From Tepidimonas sp. (GTDB taxonomy: Bacteria; Pseudomonadota; Gammaproteobacteria; Burkholderiales; Burkholderiaceae_C), in NCBI RefSeq assembly GCF_029335975.1, contig NZ_JARJMT020000078.1, positions 1-43,659 of the forward strand: 43,659 nucleotides of DNA. The letters run 5' to 3'. Position numbers and translations under genes: made by a program. Shown here in pieces: positions 32,911 to 41,001 of the stretch; position 1 is the stretch's first letter, and each line of letters starts with the position of its first letter. The notes beneath the pieces were generated by a model. The model ran no database searches and was not told where the DNA came from. It worked only from the letters and a program-made list of their open reading frames with translations.

Positions 32911-33633
32911 ATGCGCCAAATCGTCCTCGACACCGAAACCACCGGCCTGTCTCCCCAGGATGGCGACCGCATCATCGAAATCGGCTGTGTGGAACTGGTC
33001 AACCGCCAGCGCACCGGCAACAACCGGCATTTCTACCTGAATCCGGAGCGCGACATCCACGAAGATGCCTTGCGCGTGCACGGCATCACGCTGGACTTTT
33101 TGGCAGACAAACCGCGGTTTGCCGACATCGCCGCCGAGCTGCTCGACTACTTGCAGGGGGCTGAGCTGATCATTCACAACGCCCCCTTCGATCTGGGTTT
33201 TTTGGATGCGGAATTTGGCCGCCTGGGGCTGGGGCCGACCCGAAGTCTGGTCAGCGGGGTGATCGATACCCTGGTCAAGGCCAAGGAGCTGTGGCCAGGC
33301 AAGCGCAACGGGCTGGACGCGCTGTGCGATCGGTTGGGCGTAGACAACTCCGGCCGCCAGCTCCACGGCGCTCTGCTCGACGCGCAGCTGCTCGCCGATG
33401 TGTACATCTACATGACCCGGGGGCAGGAGTCTCTGGTCATCGAGGTGCGTAACGACACAGCAGCCCCAGGCATGCTCGAGCAGCGCGACCTGGCGGCCTA
33501 TGATTTACCCGTGTTGCGTGCCAATGAGGCCGAACTGGCCGAGCACGCCGCAGTGCTGGCTGCACTGGACAAGGAATCCAAAGGCCGCACCGTCTGGCGC
33601 CTTCACGAGGGGACGCCGCAAACGGCAGGGTGA
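32911..33633 (+). CDS. dnaQ: DNA polymerase III epsilon subunit (3'-5' proofreading exonuclease)
   Basis: A 240-residue DEDDh exonuclease that proofreads replication. Exo I is LDTETTGL (Asp7, Glu9), Exo II is IIHNAPFDLGFLD, and Exo III is HGALLDAQLLADVY with the catalytic His and Asp. The C-terminal region (about 185-240) would bind the alpha subunit. The start ATG is 11 bases after fdx, so it may be read from the isc transcript as well as from its own promoter. The tRNA-Val gene follows 50 bases later. Confidence 0.94.
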   Translation: MRQIVLDTETTGLSPQDGDRIIEIGCVELVNRQRTGNNRHFYLNPERDIHEDALRVHGITLDFLADKPRFADIAAELLDYLQGAELIIHNAPFDLGFLDAEFGRLGLGPTRSLVSGVIDTLVKAKELWPGKRNGLDALCDRLGVDNSGRQLHGALLDAQLLADVYIYMTRGQESLVIEVRNDTAAPGMLEQRDLAAYDLPVLRANEAELAEHAAVLAALDKESKGRTVWRLHEGTPQTAG

Positions 33634-33663
33634 GCCTGAGCCAGAAAGCGTGAAAAATGAAGT

Positions 33664-33669
33664 TATAAT
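33664..33669 (+). promoter_or_regulatory. -10 element of the tRNA-Val promoter
   Basis: A perfect TATAAT lies 14 bases before the first base of the mature tRNA. The -35 region about 17 bases upstream (near 33641) is a poor match. Confidence 0.6.
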
Positions 33670-33683
33670 TCGTCTCATCGATT

Positions 33684-33758
33684 GGGTGATTAGCTCAGCG
33701 GTAGAGCACTGCCTTCACACGGCAGGGGTCGTAGGTTCGAACCCTGCATCACCCACCA
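33684..33758 (+). tRNA. tRNA-Val (anticodon CAC)
   Basis: A full cloverleaf can be drawn. The acceptor arms are GGGTGAT and ATCACCC (seven perfect pairs), the D-arm contains TAGCTCAGCGGTAGAGC, and the anticodon stem CTGCC/GGCAG encloses the loop TTCACAC with anticodon CAC, reading valine GTG codons. The T-arm GTAGG/CCTGC (one G-T pair) has the TTCGAAC loop. Discriminator A33755 and an encoded CCA end the gene. Confidence 0.98.
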
Positions 33759-33767
33759 AATATCACC

Positions 33768-33798
33768 GAAGCGCCTCTTGCAGAGGCGCTTCGTTTTT
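33768..33798 (+). terminator. Rho-independent terminator after tRNA-Val
   Basis: Perfect 11-base arms GAAGCGCCTCT (33768-33778) and AGAGGCGCTTC (33782-33792) flank a TGC loop, followed by GTTTTT (33793-33798). It begins nine bases after the CCA end. Confidence 0.93.
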
Positions 33799-33855
33799 GG
33801 TTCGCCGCATCCCGGCATACCCGCCCAAGGCAGCCGCAGCACCCGCGTGACGGCT

Positions 33856-34077
33856 TCATGCCATTGTGTTGACTTTTGTTCCCAAATGGCCACTGGTGGG
33901 CAGCGGCAAATCCCCTGCCGGTGCGGGCTGTGGCAGCGTATTGAGCAGGGCCAGCGCCCCTTGCTGCTGCAGTTGCAACGCTTTGCGCAACATCAAGATC
34001 TGGACGCTCCCAGGCCCCGTACTGGCCGACGCCGCGGCCATGGCGGCGGACGAACTGGTCAAGGTCAAGCTATTCAT
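33856..34077 (-). CDS. YjfB-like putative motility-family small protein
   Basis: A 73-residue protein. The pattern VQILMLRKALQLQQQGALALLNTLP followed by a Pro-rich spacer and the ending SGHLGTKVNTMA (the last 12 residues) resembles the YjfB family (putative motility protein), in which a helix of the VLKKALD type is followed by a G-x-x-(I/V)-N-T-x-A tail. Function is unknown in that family. It has no signal peptide. The ATG at 34077 has only a weak ribosome binding site (near TTGAG). It stands alone between the tRNA terminator and the divergent prpE, with no flagellar gene nearby. The assignment is from pattern memory only. Confidence 0.62.
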   Translation of the reverse strand: MNSLTLTSSSAAMAAASASTGPGSVQILMLRKALQLQQQGALALLNTLPQPAPAGDLPLPTSGHLGTKVNTMA

Positions 34078-34163
34078 AGCTCAAGGGTACGACAATGGCA
34101 GCCCGTGTGCAAGGGGAAGGATGGAGGAGGGCGCATCTGTCAGGCCAGCGAAAGCGGACTTTC

Positions 34164-34190
34164 CATAATCAACAAATGTTTTGCTGTTGA
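34164..34190 (+). promoter_or_regulatory. Candidate prpE promoter and dyad operator
   Basis: CATAAT (34164-34169) resembles a -10 element. Just after it, TCAACA (34169-34174) and TGTTGA (34185-34190) are perfect inverted arms ten bases apart, and AACA-AA-TGTT nests inside the left part. The dyad would cover the transcription start of prpE, whose ATG is at 34216. No convincing -35 is seen, which fits an activated or weak promoter. Confidence 0.4.
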
Positions 34191-34215
34191 GTCCCCTTCT
34201 CCAGGAGACGCGCCC

Positions 34216-36120
34216 ATGCGCAGCGCCGATTGCGATTCGTTTTACCGCCGTTCGATCGACAAGCGCGACGCCTTTTGGTCCGAACAGGCTCGCCTCATCG
34301 ATTGGCAAAGGCCATACGACCGCGTCTGCAACATGGACCGGCCACCCTTTGTGCGCTGGTTCGAGGGCGGGTTGACCAACCTGTGCCACAACGCGCTGGA
34401 TCGCCATCTGGCCGAGCGTGCGGAGCAGAACGCGCTGATCTACGTCTCCACCGAGACCGACACCGAGCGCGCCTACACCTTTCGCGAGCTGCACACCGAG
34501 GTGCAGCGGATGGCGGCGGTCTTGCGCTCGCTGGGTGTAGGCCAGGGTGACCGCGTGCTGATCTACATGCCGATGATCCCCGAGGCTGCCTTTGCCATGT
34601 TGGCCTGCGTGCGCATCGGCGCCATCCATTCCGTGGTCTTTGGCGGCTTTGCCAGCCACAGCCTCGCCAGCCGCATCGACGACGCCGCGCCCAAGGTCAT
34701 CGTCAGCGCCGATGCCGGCATGCGTGGCGGCAAAGTGGTGCCCTACAAGCACCTGCTGGATGAAGCGATCCGCCTGTCGGCCCACAAACCGGCACACGTG
34801 CTGATGGTCAACCGCGGACTGGCAGCGCTGGATCCGGTCGCAGGACGCGATGTGGACTACGCCACCCTGCGCGAAGCGCATCGGGATGCGCAAGTGCCGT
34901 GCGAGTGGGTGGACAGCACCCACCCGAGCTACATCCTGTACACCAGCGGCACCACCGGCCGCCCCAAGGGGGTGCAGCGCGACACCGGTGGCTATGCGGT
35001 GGCACTGGCCGCCTCGATGCGCCATATCTATATGGCCAACCCGGGCGAGACGTTTTTTTCTACCAGTGACATCGGCTGGGTGGTCGGGCACAGCTACATC
35101 ATCTACGGCCCACTGATCAACGGCATGGCCACCATCATGTACGAGGGCACACCGATCCGGCCCGACGCCGGCATCTGGTGGCGCCTGGTGCAGGATTACC
35201 GCGTCAGCATCATGTTTACCGCGCCCACCGCCGCGCGCGTGCTCAAAAAACAGGACCCGGCCTATTTGACCAAATACGATCTGAGCAGCTTGCGCGCGCT
35301 CTTCCTAGCTGGCGAGCCGCTGGATGAGCCCACCGCCACCTGGATCGCGCAGGCGCTGGGCAAACCGGTCATCGACAACTACTGGCAGACCGAGACCGGT
35401 TGGCCGATTTTGGCGATTTGCAATGGCATCGAGCGCACGCCGACCAAGTTTGGCTCGCCCGGCAAGGCCGTCTATGGCTACGACGTGCGCCTGATCGATG
35501 AGAATACCGGCGAGGAAATCCACGAGCCCGACCGCAAGGGTGTCATCGCGGTGCAGTACCCGCTGCCACCGGGCTGCTTGCAAACCGTCTGGGGCGACGA
35601 CGAGCGCTACGTCAAAACCTATTGGTCCAGCATTCCTGGGCGGCAGATGTACAGCACCTTCGATTGGGGGGTGCGCGACGCCGACGGTTACTACTACATC
35701 CTCGGCCGCACCGACGATGTCATCAACGTCGCCGGCCACCGCCTAGGCACACGCGAGATCGAGGAGAGCATCTCCAGCCACCCGGCGGTGGCCGAAGTGG
35801 CGGTGGTCGGCGTGGCCGACGCGCTCAAGGGCCAGGTCGCCGTCGCTTTTGCGGTCCTCAAGGATCCGTCGCTGGCGGCGACCGAGGCGGACGCGGCCCG
35901 GCTCGAGGCGGAGATCATGAAGGTGGCGGACGAACAGTTGGGCGCAGTGGCCCGTCCAGCGCGCGTGCGCTTCGTGCAGTTGCTGCCCAAGACCCGCAGT
36001 GGCAAGCTGCTGCGCCGCGCCATCCAGGCGGTTTGCGAGGGCCGCGATCCGGGTGACCTGACGACGCTGGACGATCCCAATGCTTTGCAGCAGATTCGAG
36101 ACCTGATGCGCACCGGCTGA
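34216..36120 (+). CDS. prpE: Propionate-CoA ligase PrpE (acyl-CoA synthetase)
   Basis: A 634-residue AMP-forming acyl-CoA synthetase that activates propionate (and often acetate) to the CoA ester. The signature YTSGTTGRPKGVQRDTGGY near residue 240 is the PrpE form. VFGGFASHSLASRIDD, the WQTETGWPI motif, YYYILGRTDDVINVAGHRLGT and the catalytic C-terminal lysine in PKTRSGKLLRR complete the set. The start at 34216 follows CAGGAG and gives the usual SFYRRSIDKRDAFWSEQ opening; the frame runs upstream to 33778. No prpBCD genes are adjacent; the propionyl-CoA product would feed the pcc-mcm operon elsewhere in the window or PHA synthesis. Acetyl-CoA synthetase is less likely given the RDTGGYA and ASHSLA segments. 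Confidence 0.9.
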   Translation: MRSADCDSFYRRSIDKRDAFWSEQARLIDWQRPYDRVCNMDRPPFVRWFEGGLTNLCHNALDRHLAERAEQNALIYVSTETDTERAYTFRELHTEVQRMAAVLRSLGVGQGDRVLIYMPMIPEAAFAMLACVRIGAIHSVVFGGFASHSLASRIDDAAPKVIVSADAGMRGGKVVPYKHLLDEAIRLSAHKPAHVLMVNRGLAALDPVAGRDVDYATLREAHRDAQVPCEWVDSTHPSYILYTSGTTGRPKGVQRDTGGYAVALAASMRHIYMANPGETFFSTSDIGWVVGHSYIIYGPLINGMATIMYEGTPIRPDAGIWWRLVQDYRVSIMFTAPTAARVLKKQDPAYLTKYDLSSLRALFLAGEPLDEPTATWIAQALGKPVIDNYWQTETGWPILAICNGIERTPTKFGSPGKAVYGYDVRLIDENTGEEIHEPDRKGVIAVQYPLPPGCLQTVWGDDERYVKTYWSSIPGRQMYSTFDWGVRDADGYYYILGRTDDVINVAGHRLGTREIEESISSHPAVAEVAVVGVADALKGQVAVAFAVLKDPSLAATEADAARLEAEIMKVADEQLGAVARPARVRFVQLLPKTRSGKLLRRAIQAVCEGRDPGDLTTLDDPNALQQIRDLMRTG

Positions 36121-36131
36121 GCTGCGTCCTG

Positions 36132-36165
36132 CGGTTTGGGTATCTGGCCGGTTTGTGGGTATGAT
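36132..36165 (+). promoter_or_regulatory. Direct repeat and -10 element before the ArsR regulator
   Basis: GGTTTGGGTAT (36132-36142) and GGTTTGTGGGTAT (36150-36162) are imperfect direct repeats. TATGAT (36160-36165) overlaps the second and can serve as the -10; the ATG is at 36193. ArsR proteins often autoregulate from such sites. The -35 is weak. Confidence 0.4.
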
Positions 36166-36192
36166 GGGGCTCGTTTTTCTGTCTCATCGCCC

Positions 36193-36564
36193 ATGCAACA
36201 ACTGACCGACACCGACGCCGACTTCGACAAAGATCGCGTTTTCGAGCTGGCGGCGGAGCTCTTCAGCATTCTCTCGACGCCTACCCGGTTGCGCATCCTC
36301 AACGCTCTGTGCGATAAAGAAAAGTCGGTGTCGGAACTGCTGGCCGAAATCGACACCACCCAGCCCAATCTTTCGCAGCACCTCAACCTGCTGTATCGGG
36401 CTGGGGTACTCGCCAAACGCAAGGAAGGCACACAGGTTTATTACCGTGTACAGAGCGAGCAGGCAGTCGCGCTGTGTCGGACGGTGTGCACGCAAATCGC
36501 CATCGAGCTCGACCAACCCGAGGGGGTTCCAAGCAGTCGCCGCCTCTCGCCGTGGCGCTCTTGA
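36193..36564 (+). CDS. ArsR-family winged-helix regulator with conserved cysteines
   Basis: A 123-residue ArsR/SmtB-type repressor. The helix-turn-helix is TTQPNLSQHLNLLYRAGVL (about 55-73), followed by the wing KRKEGTQVYYRV. Cys40 (LNALCDKEKSV), Cys95 and Cys99 (ALCRTVCTQ) could sense thiol-reactive sulfur species or a metal, as cysteine-bearing ArsR members such as BigR and SqrR do; the ligand here is unknown. The chosen ATG gives MQQLTDTDADF; the frame is open to 36136. The C-terminus (about 108-123) is short and polar. It lies between prpE and odhA with 168 bases before odhA, so it may be independent of both. Confidence 0.85.
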   Translation: MQQLTDTDADFDKDRVFELAAELFSILSTPTRLRILNALCDKEKSVSELLAEIDTTQPNLSQHLNLLYRAGVLAKRKEGTQVYYRVQSEQAVALCRTVCTQIAIELDQPEGVPSSRRLSPWRS

Positions 36565-36732
36565 CCGCCTGCGGCGCGTCATTTTCCACACCGCTGCGGC
36601 CTTTGGTGGCACAATGCGACCTGCACAGGCCCTTCCAGTGTCACTGTCGCATCCGCCAACCGGTTCAGCCGTGTCGCGGAAGGTTGTACCAACCATCAAG
36701 TCTCCTGCAGGGAGACGGAGGCCAGCGATTTC

Positions 36733-39615
36733 ATGAGCGTGACGACGAGCGTCTACCAAGCCTTCAACGGTAGTTCGTATCTCTTCGGCGGCAATGCGCC
36801 GTATGTCGAGGAGTTGTACGAAAAATATCTTACCGATCCCACCGGCGTCCCCGAGTCTTGGCGCGAATATTTCGACGCGCTGCAGCATGTTCCCGCGGTC
36901 GATGGCAGCGATGCTCGCGACATACCGCATATGCCAGTGGTTGCGGCTTTCGCCGAGATGGCCAAACAGGGCACCACTTCGGTGGTGGCCGCCTATGGTG
37001 CCGACTCCGACTTGGGCCGCAAGCGTGTGGCGACCCAGCAGCTCATCGCCGCCTACCGCAACATCGGAGTCCGCTGGGCCAATCTGGACCCACTCAAGCG
37101 CACCGAGCGCGAGGCCATTCCCGAGCTGGACCCGGCATTTTACGGGTTTACCGATGCCGATCTGGAGACGGTGTTCAATACCAGCAACACCTATTTCGGC
37201 AAAGAAACCATGTCACTGCGCGAGCTGCTCAACGCGCTGCGCGAGACCTACTGCGGCACGATCGGCGCCGAATACATGTACATCAGCGATCAGAAGCAAA
37301 AGCGCTGGTGGCAGGAAAAGTTGGAGAGCATTCGCAGCAAGCCCAATTTTACCGCCGAGCAGAAGAAGCACATTCTGGAAAATCTCACCGCGGCCGAAGG
37401 GCTGGAACGCTATCTGCACACCAAGTATGTCGGGCAAAAGCGCTTTTCCCTCGAAGGGGGGGAGAGCTTCATCGCTGCCATGGACGAGTTGATTCAGCGT
37501 GCCGGTGCCCATGGCGTGCAGGAAGTCGTCATCGGTATGGCCCACCGTGGGCGCCTGAATGTGCTGGTCAATGTGATGGGCAAAATGCCCAAGGACCTGT
37601 TTGCCGAGTTCGAGCACACGGCACCGGAGGATCTGCCCGCCGGTGATGTCAAATATCACCAGGGCTTCAGCTCCGATGTCTCCACCCCGGGAGGCCCGGT
37701 GCATTTGAGCTTGGCATTCAACCCGTCGCACCTGGAGATCGTCAACCCCGTGGTGGAGGGTTCGGTGCGCGCACGCATGGACCGGCGCGGTGACCGTGCT
37801 GGCGACCAGGTGCTGCCTGTGTTGGTGCACGGGGATGCGGCCTTTGCCGGCCAGGGCGTCGTGATGGAGACGCTTGCGCTGGCCCAGACGCGCGGGTACT
37901 ACACCGGCGGTACGGTGCACATCGTCATCAACAATCAAATCGGTTTTACCACTTCCGACCCGCGCGACAGCCGCTCGACGCTGTATTGCACCGACGTCGT
38001 CAAAATGATCGAGGCACCGGTGCTGCATGTCAACGGAGACGATCCCGAGGCGGTCGTGCTCGCCACTCAACTGGCGGTCGAATACCGCCAGACCTTCCGC
38101 AAGGATGTCGTCATCGACATCGTTTGCTTCCGTAAACTGGGTCACAACGAGCAAGACACGCCGTCACTGACCCAGCCGCTGATGTACAAAAAGATTGCGC
38201 AGCATCCCGGCACGCGCAAACTCTACGGCGACAAACTGGTGGCACAAGGCGTCTTGCCGCCAGACGGGCCCGACGCGGCGGTCAAGGCTTACCGGGCCAT
38301 GCTGGACGAAGGGCGCCGTACCGTCGATCCGGTGCTCACCAACTACAAGAGCCAGTACGCGGTCGATTGGGCGCCGTTCCTGGGCAAGAAATGGACGGAC
38401 GCGGCCGACACGGCCATCCCGCTGACAGAATGGAAACGCCTGGCCGAGCGCATCACCACTGTCCCAGATGACATCACCCCGCACCCCTTGGTCAAGAAGG
38501 TGCTGGCCGATCGTGCCGCGATGGGCCGGGGCGAGATCAATGTCGACTGGGGGATGGGTGAACACATGGCGTTTGCCTCGCTCGTGGCCAGCGGCTACGC
38601 CGTACGCCTGTCTGGCGAGGACTGCGGCCGTGGCACCTTTACCCACCGCCATGCCGTCATTCACGACCAAAACCGCGAGAAATGGGATGTTGGCACCTAC
38701 ATCCCACTGCAAAACGTCGCGGACAATCAGGCCCCGTTCACCGTCATCGACTCCATTCTGTCGGAGGAGGCGGTGTTGGGTTTTGAATATGGCTACGCGT
38801 CGAGCGACCCCAACACCCTGGTCATCTGGGAGGCGCAGTTCGGCGATTTTGCCAACGGCGCGCAGGTAGTCATCGACCAGTTCATTGCCTCGGGCGAGGT
38901 CAAATGGGGCCGCATCAACGGTATCACGCTGTTCCTGCCGCACGGCTACGAAGGACAAGGGCCGGAGCACAGCTCGGCACGCATCGAGCGCTTCTTGCAA
39001 CTGGCGGCCGACACCAACATGCAGGTGGTCCAGCCCACGACGGCCAGCCAAATCTTCCATGTGCTGCGCCGCCAGATGGTGCGCAACCTGCGCAAGCCGC
39101 TCGTCGTCTTCACGCCGAAATCGCTGCTGCGCAATAAGGATGCCGCCTCGCCGCTGTCCGAGTTCACCAAGGGCGGTTTCCAGACCGTGATTCCGGAGCA
39201 AAACACCGACGTCGTCAAGAACGCGCAGCGTGTCAAGCGGGTCATCGTCTGCTCGGGTAAGGTGTATTACGACCTGACGAAAAAACGCGAGGAAAAGGGC
39301 GCTGACGATGTCGCTATCGTGCGCGTCGAGCAGCTTTATCCGTTTCCGCACAAGGTCTTTGCGGCCGAGATGAGGCGCTATCCCAATGCCGTCGATGTTG
39401 TGTGGTGCCAGGACGAGCCGCAGAACCAGGGTCCATGGTTCTTCGTGCAACACAACATCCACGAGAACATGCTGGACGGCCAGCGCTTGGGTTATGCCGG
39501 TCGGGCGGCCTCAGCTTCGCCTGCGGTGGGATATGCCCACCTGCATCAAGAGCAACAAAAGGCGCTGGTCGAGGCCGCCTTCGGCCGGCTCAAGGGCCTC
39601 ATCCTGTCCAAGTAA
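36733..39615 (+). CDS. odhA: 2-oxoglutarate dehydrogenase E1 component
   Basis: A 960-residue thiamine-diphosphate decarboxylase (SucA/OdhA) of the TCA cycle, which makes the succinyl group passed to E2. The N-terminal segment SSYLFGGNAPYVEELYEKYL is the E2-binding tail. VIGMAHRGRLNVLVNV, the HGDAAFAGQGVV segment and FRKLGHNEQDTPSLTQP give the cofactor and substrate sites. LPHGYEGQGPEHSSARIERFLQL and WCQDEPQNQGPWFF are C-terminal family motifs. The ribosome binding site is loose (GGAGG at 36717-36721), and a small inverted pair TCTCC/GGAGA (36701-36715) sits before it. It heads the odhA-odhB-lpdA-zapE run. Confidence 0.98.
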   Translation: MSVTTSVYQAFNGSSYLFGGNAPYVEELYEKYLTDPTGVPESWREYFDALQHVPAVDGSDARDIPHMPVVAAFAEMAKQGTTSVVAAYGADSDLGRKRVATQQLIAAYRNIGVRWANLDPLKRTEREAIPELDPAFYGFTDADLETVFNTSNTYFGKETMSLRELLNALRETYCGTIGAEYMYISDQKQKRWWQEKLESIRSKPNFTAEQKKHILENLTAAEGLERYLHTKYVGQKRFSLEGGESFIAAMDELIQRAGAHGVQEVVIGMAHRGRLNVLVNVMGKMPKDLFAEFEHTAPEDLPAGDVKYHQGFSSDVSTPGGPVHLSLAFNPSHLEIVNPVVEGSVRARMDRRGDRAGDQVLPVLVHGDAAFAGQGVVMETLALAQTRGYYTGGTVHIVINNQIGFTTSDPRDSRSTLYCTDVVKMIEAPVLHVNGDDPEAVVLATQLAVEYRQTFRKDVVIDIVCFRKLGHNEQDTPSLTQPLMYKKIAQHPGTRKLYGDKLVAQGVLPPDGPDAAVKAYRAMLDEGRRTVDPVLTNYKSQYAVDWAPFLGKKWTDAADTAIPLTEWKRLAERITTVPDDITPHPLVKKVLADRAAMGRGEINVDWGMGEHMAFASLVASGYAVRLSGEDCGRGTFTHRHAVIHDQNREKWDVGTYIPLQNVADNQAPFTVIDSILSEEAVLGFEYGYASSDPNTLVIWEAQFGDFANGAQVVIDQFIASGEVKWGRINGITLFLPHGYEGQGPEHSSARIERFLQLAADTNMQVVQPTTASQIFHVLRRQMVRNLRKPLVVFTPKSLLRNKDAASPLSEFTKGGFQTVIPEQNTDVVKNAQRVKRVIVCSGKVYYDLTKKREEKGADDVAIVRVEQLYPFPHKVFAAEMRRYPNAVDVVWCQDEPQNQGPWFFVQHNIHENMLDGQRLGYAGRAASASPAVGYAHLHQEQQKALVEAAFGRLKGLILSK

Positions 39616-39621
39616 GAGAAA

Positions 39622-39671
39622 AGCCGCCCGTACGTTCGGCTGCGCCGCGCGCGGGCTCGGCTGCTCTTTTT
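39622..39671 (+). terminator. Hairpin with T-run between odhA and odhB
   Basis: AGCCG-CCCG (39622-39630) can pair with CGGG-CGGCT (39652-39655 and 39658-39662), leaving a two-base bulge, and GCTCTTTTT follows. The structure is imperfect with a long loop. It could reduce read-through from odhA to odhB, or protect the odhA 3' end, rather than end the transcript fully. Confidence 0.4.
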
Positions 39672-39699
39672 GTATGTATTTGCCGAGGAAGAATACGCC

Positions 39700-40983
39700 A
39701 TGTCCATCGTTGAAGTGAAAGTGCCGCAGTTGTCCGAATCGGTGGCGGAAGCCACGCTGCTGCAATGGAAGAAAAAAGTCGGCGAGCCGGTTGCGGCTGA
39801 TGAAATCCTGATCGAGATCGAGACCGACAAGGTCGTGCTCGAGGTGCCAGCCCCGGCGGCAGGCGTGCTGGCCGAAATCCTCGTTGGTGACGGCGGTACG
39901 GTGGCGTCCGATCAGGTCATCGCCAAAGTGGACACGCAAGGCAAGGCGGGGGCGGACGCCGCAGCGGCCCCAGCGCCCGTTGCAGCAGCTTCCGCGCCAC
40001 CGGCAGCCCCCGCGGTGAGTGCTGCACCGGCTGCCGCAGGCGCCATGGCTGGCGTTGCCATGCCCGCTGCCGCCAAGCTGATGGCCGACCATGGCCTGGC
40101 TCCCGGCTCGGTGGTCGGCACAGGCAAGGACGGTCGCGTCACCAAGGGGGACGTGCTGGCGGCCGTGGCCGCACCCAAACCCACCCCGTCCGTCGCCGCA
40201 CCAGTGTCGATTCCCACCGGAGCGCCCGCCACGGTGCTGCCGCAGGTCAGCGCACCGGTGGGGCTGACGGCCGATCTGGCCAATCGGCCCGAGCAGCGTG
40301 TGCCGATGACCCGCCTGCGCGCGCGCATCGCCGAACGCCTGCTGCAGTCCCAGGCCACCAACGCCATACTGACCACGTTCAACGAGGTCAACATGGCCCC
40401 GGTGATGGAGCTGCGCAAGAAATATCAGGAACGTTTCGAGAAAGAGCACGGCGTCAAGCTCGGCTTCATGAGCTTCTTTGTCAAAGCCGCGGTGCATGCG
40501 CTCAAAAAATACCCCATCCTCAATGCCAGCGTAGACGGCAACGATATCGTCTATCACGGCTATTTCGACATCGGTATTGCGGTCGGCTCGCCGCGCGGAC
40601 TGGTGGTGCCCATTCTGCGCAATGCCGACCAAATGGGCTTTGCCGACATCGAGAAAAAGATCGCTGACTTTGGCAAGCGCGCGGCGGAAGGCAAGCTGGG
40701 CATCGAGGAGATGACCGGTGGCACCTTCTCCATCTCCAACGGTGGCGTGTTCGGCTCCATGTTGTCCACCCCCATCATCAACCCGCCGCAGTCGGCTATT
40801 CTTGGCGTGCACGCGACCAAGGAACGCCCTGTGGTGGAAAACGGCCAGATCGTGATCCGCCCGATCAACTATCTGGCCATGTCATACGATCACCGCATCA
40901 TCGACGGGCGCGAGGCGGTGTTGGGGCTGGTGGCGATGAAAGAGGCGCTGGAGGACCCCGCGCGCCTGCTGTTCAACATCTGA
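39700..40983 (+). CDS. odhB: Dihydrolipoyllysine-residue succinyltransferase (E2 of 2-oxoglutarate dehydrogenase)
   Basis: A 427-residue E2 core protein. The lipoyl domain (about 1-77) carries lipoyl-Lys44 in [14 protein letters not shown] long Ala/Pro-rich hinge (about 90-125) leads to the E3-binding domain ([29 protein letters not shown], shown as a short part: [14 protein letters not shown]) and a second Ala/Pro hinge. The acyltransferase domain (about 205-427) ends with [15 protein letters not shown], holding the catalytic His and Asp. The start at 39700 follows GAGGAAG with good spacing; a GTG/TTG-type extension to 39670 is unlikely. It lies between odhA and lpdA. Confidence 0.97.
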   Translation: MSIVEVKVPQLSESVAEATLLQWKKKVGEPVAADEILIEIETDKVVLEVPAPAAGVLAEILVGDGGTVASDQVIAKVDTQGKAGADAAAAPAPVAAASAPPAAPAVSAAPAAAGAMAGVAMPAAAKLMADHGLAPGSVVGTGKDGRVTKGDVLAAVAAPKPTPSVAAPVSIPTGAPATVLPQVSAPVGLTADLANRPEQRVPMTRLRARIAERLLQSQATNAILTTFNEVNMAPVMELRKKYQERFEKEHGVKLGFMSFFVKAAVHALKKYPILNASVDGNDIVYHGYFDIGIAVGSPRGLVVPILRNADQMGFADIEKKIADFGKRAAEGKLGIEEMTGGTFSISNGGVFGSMLSTPIINPPQSAILGVHATKERPVVENGQIVIRPINYLAMSYDHRIIDGREAVLGLVAMKEALEDPARLLFNI

Positions 40984-41001
40984 CGCGACGGAGTGACCCC
41001 C

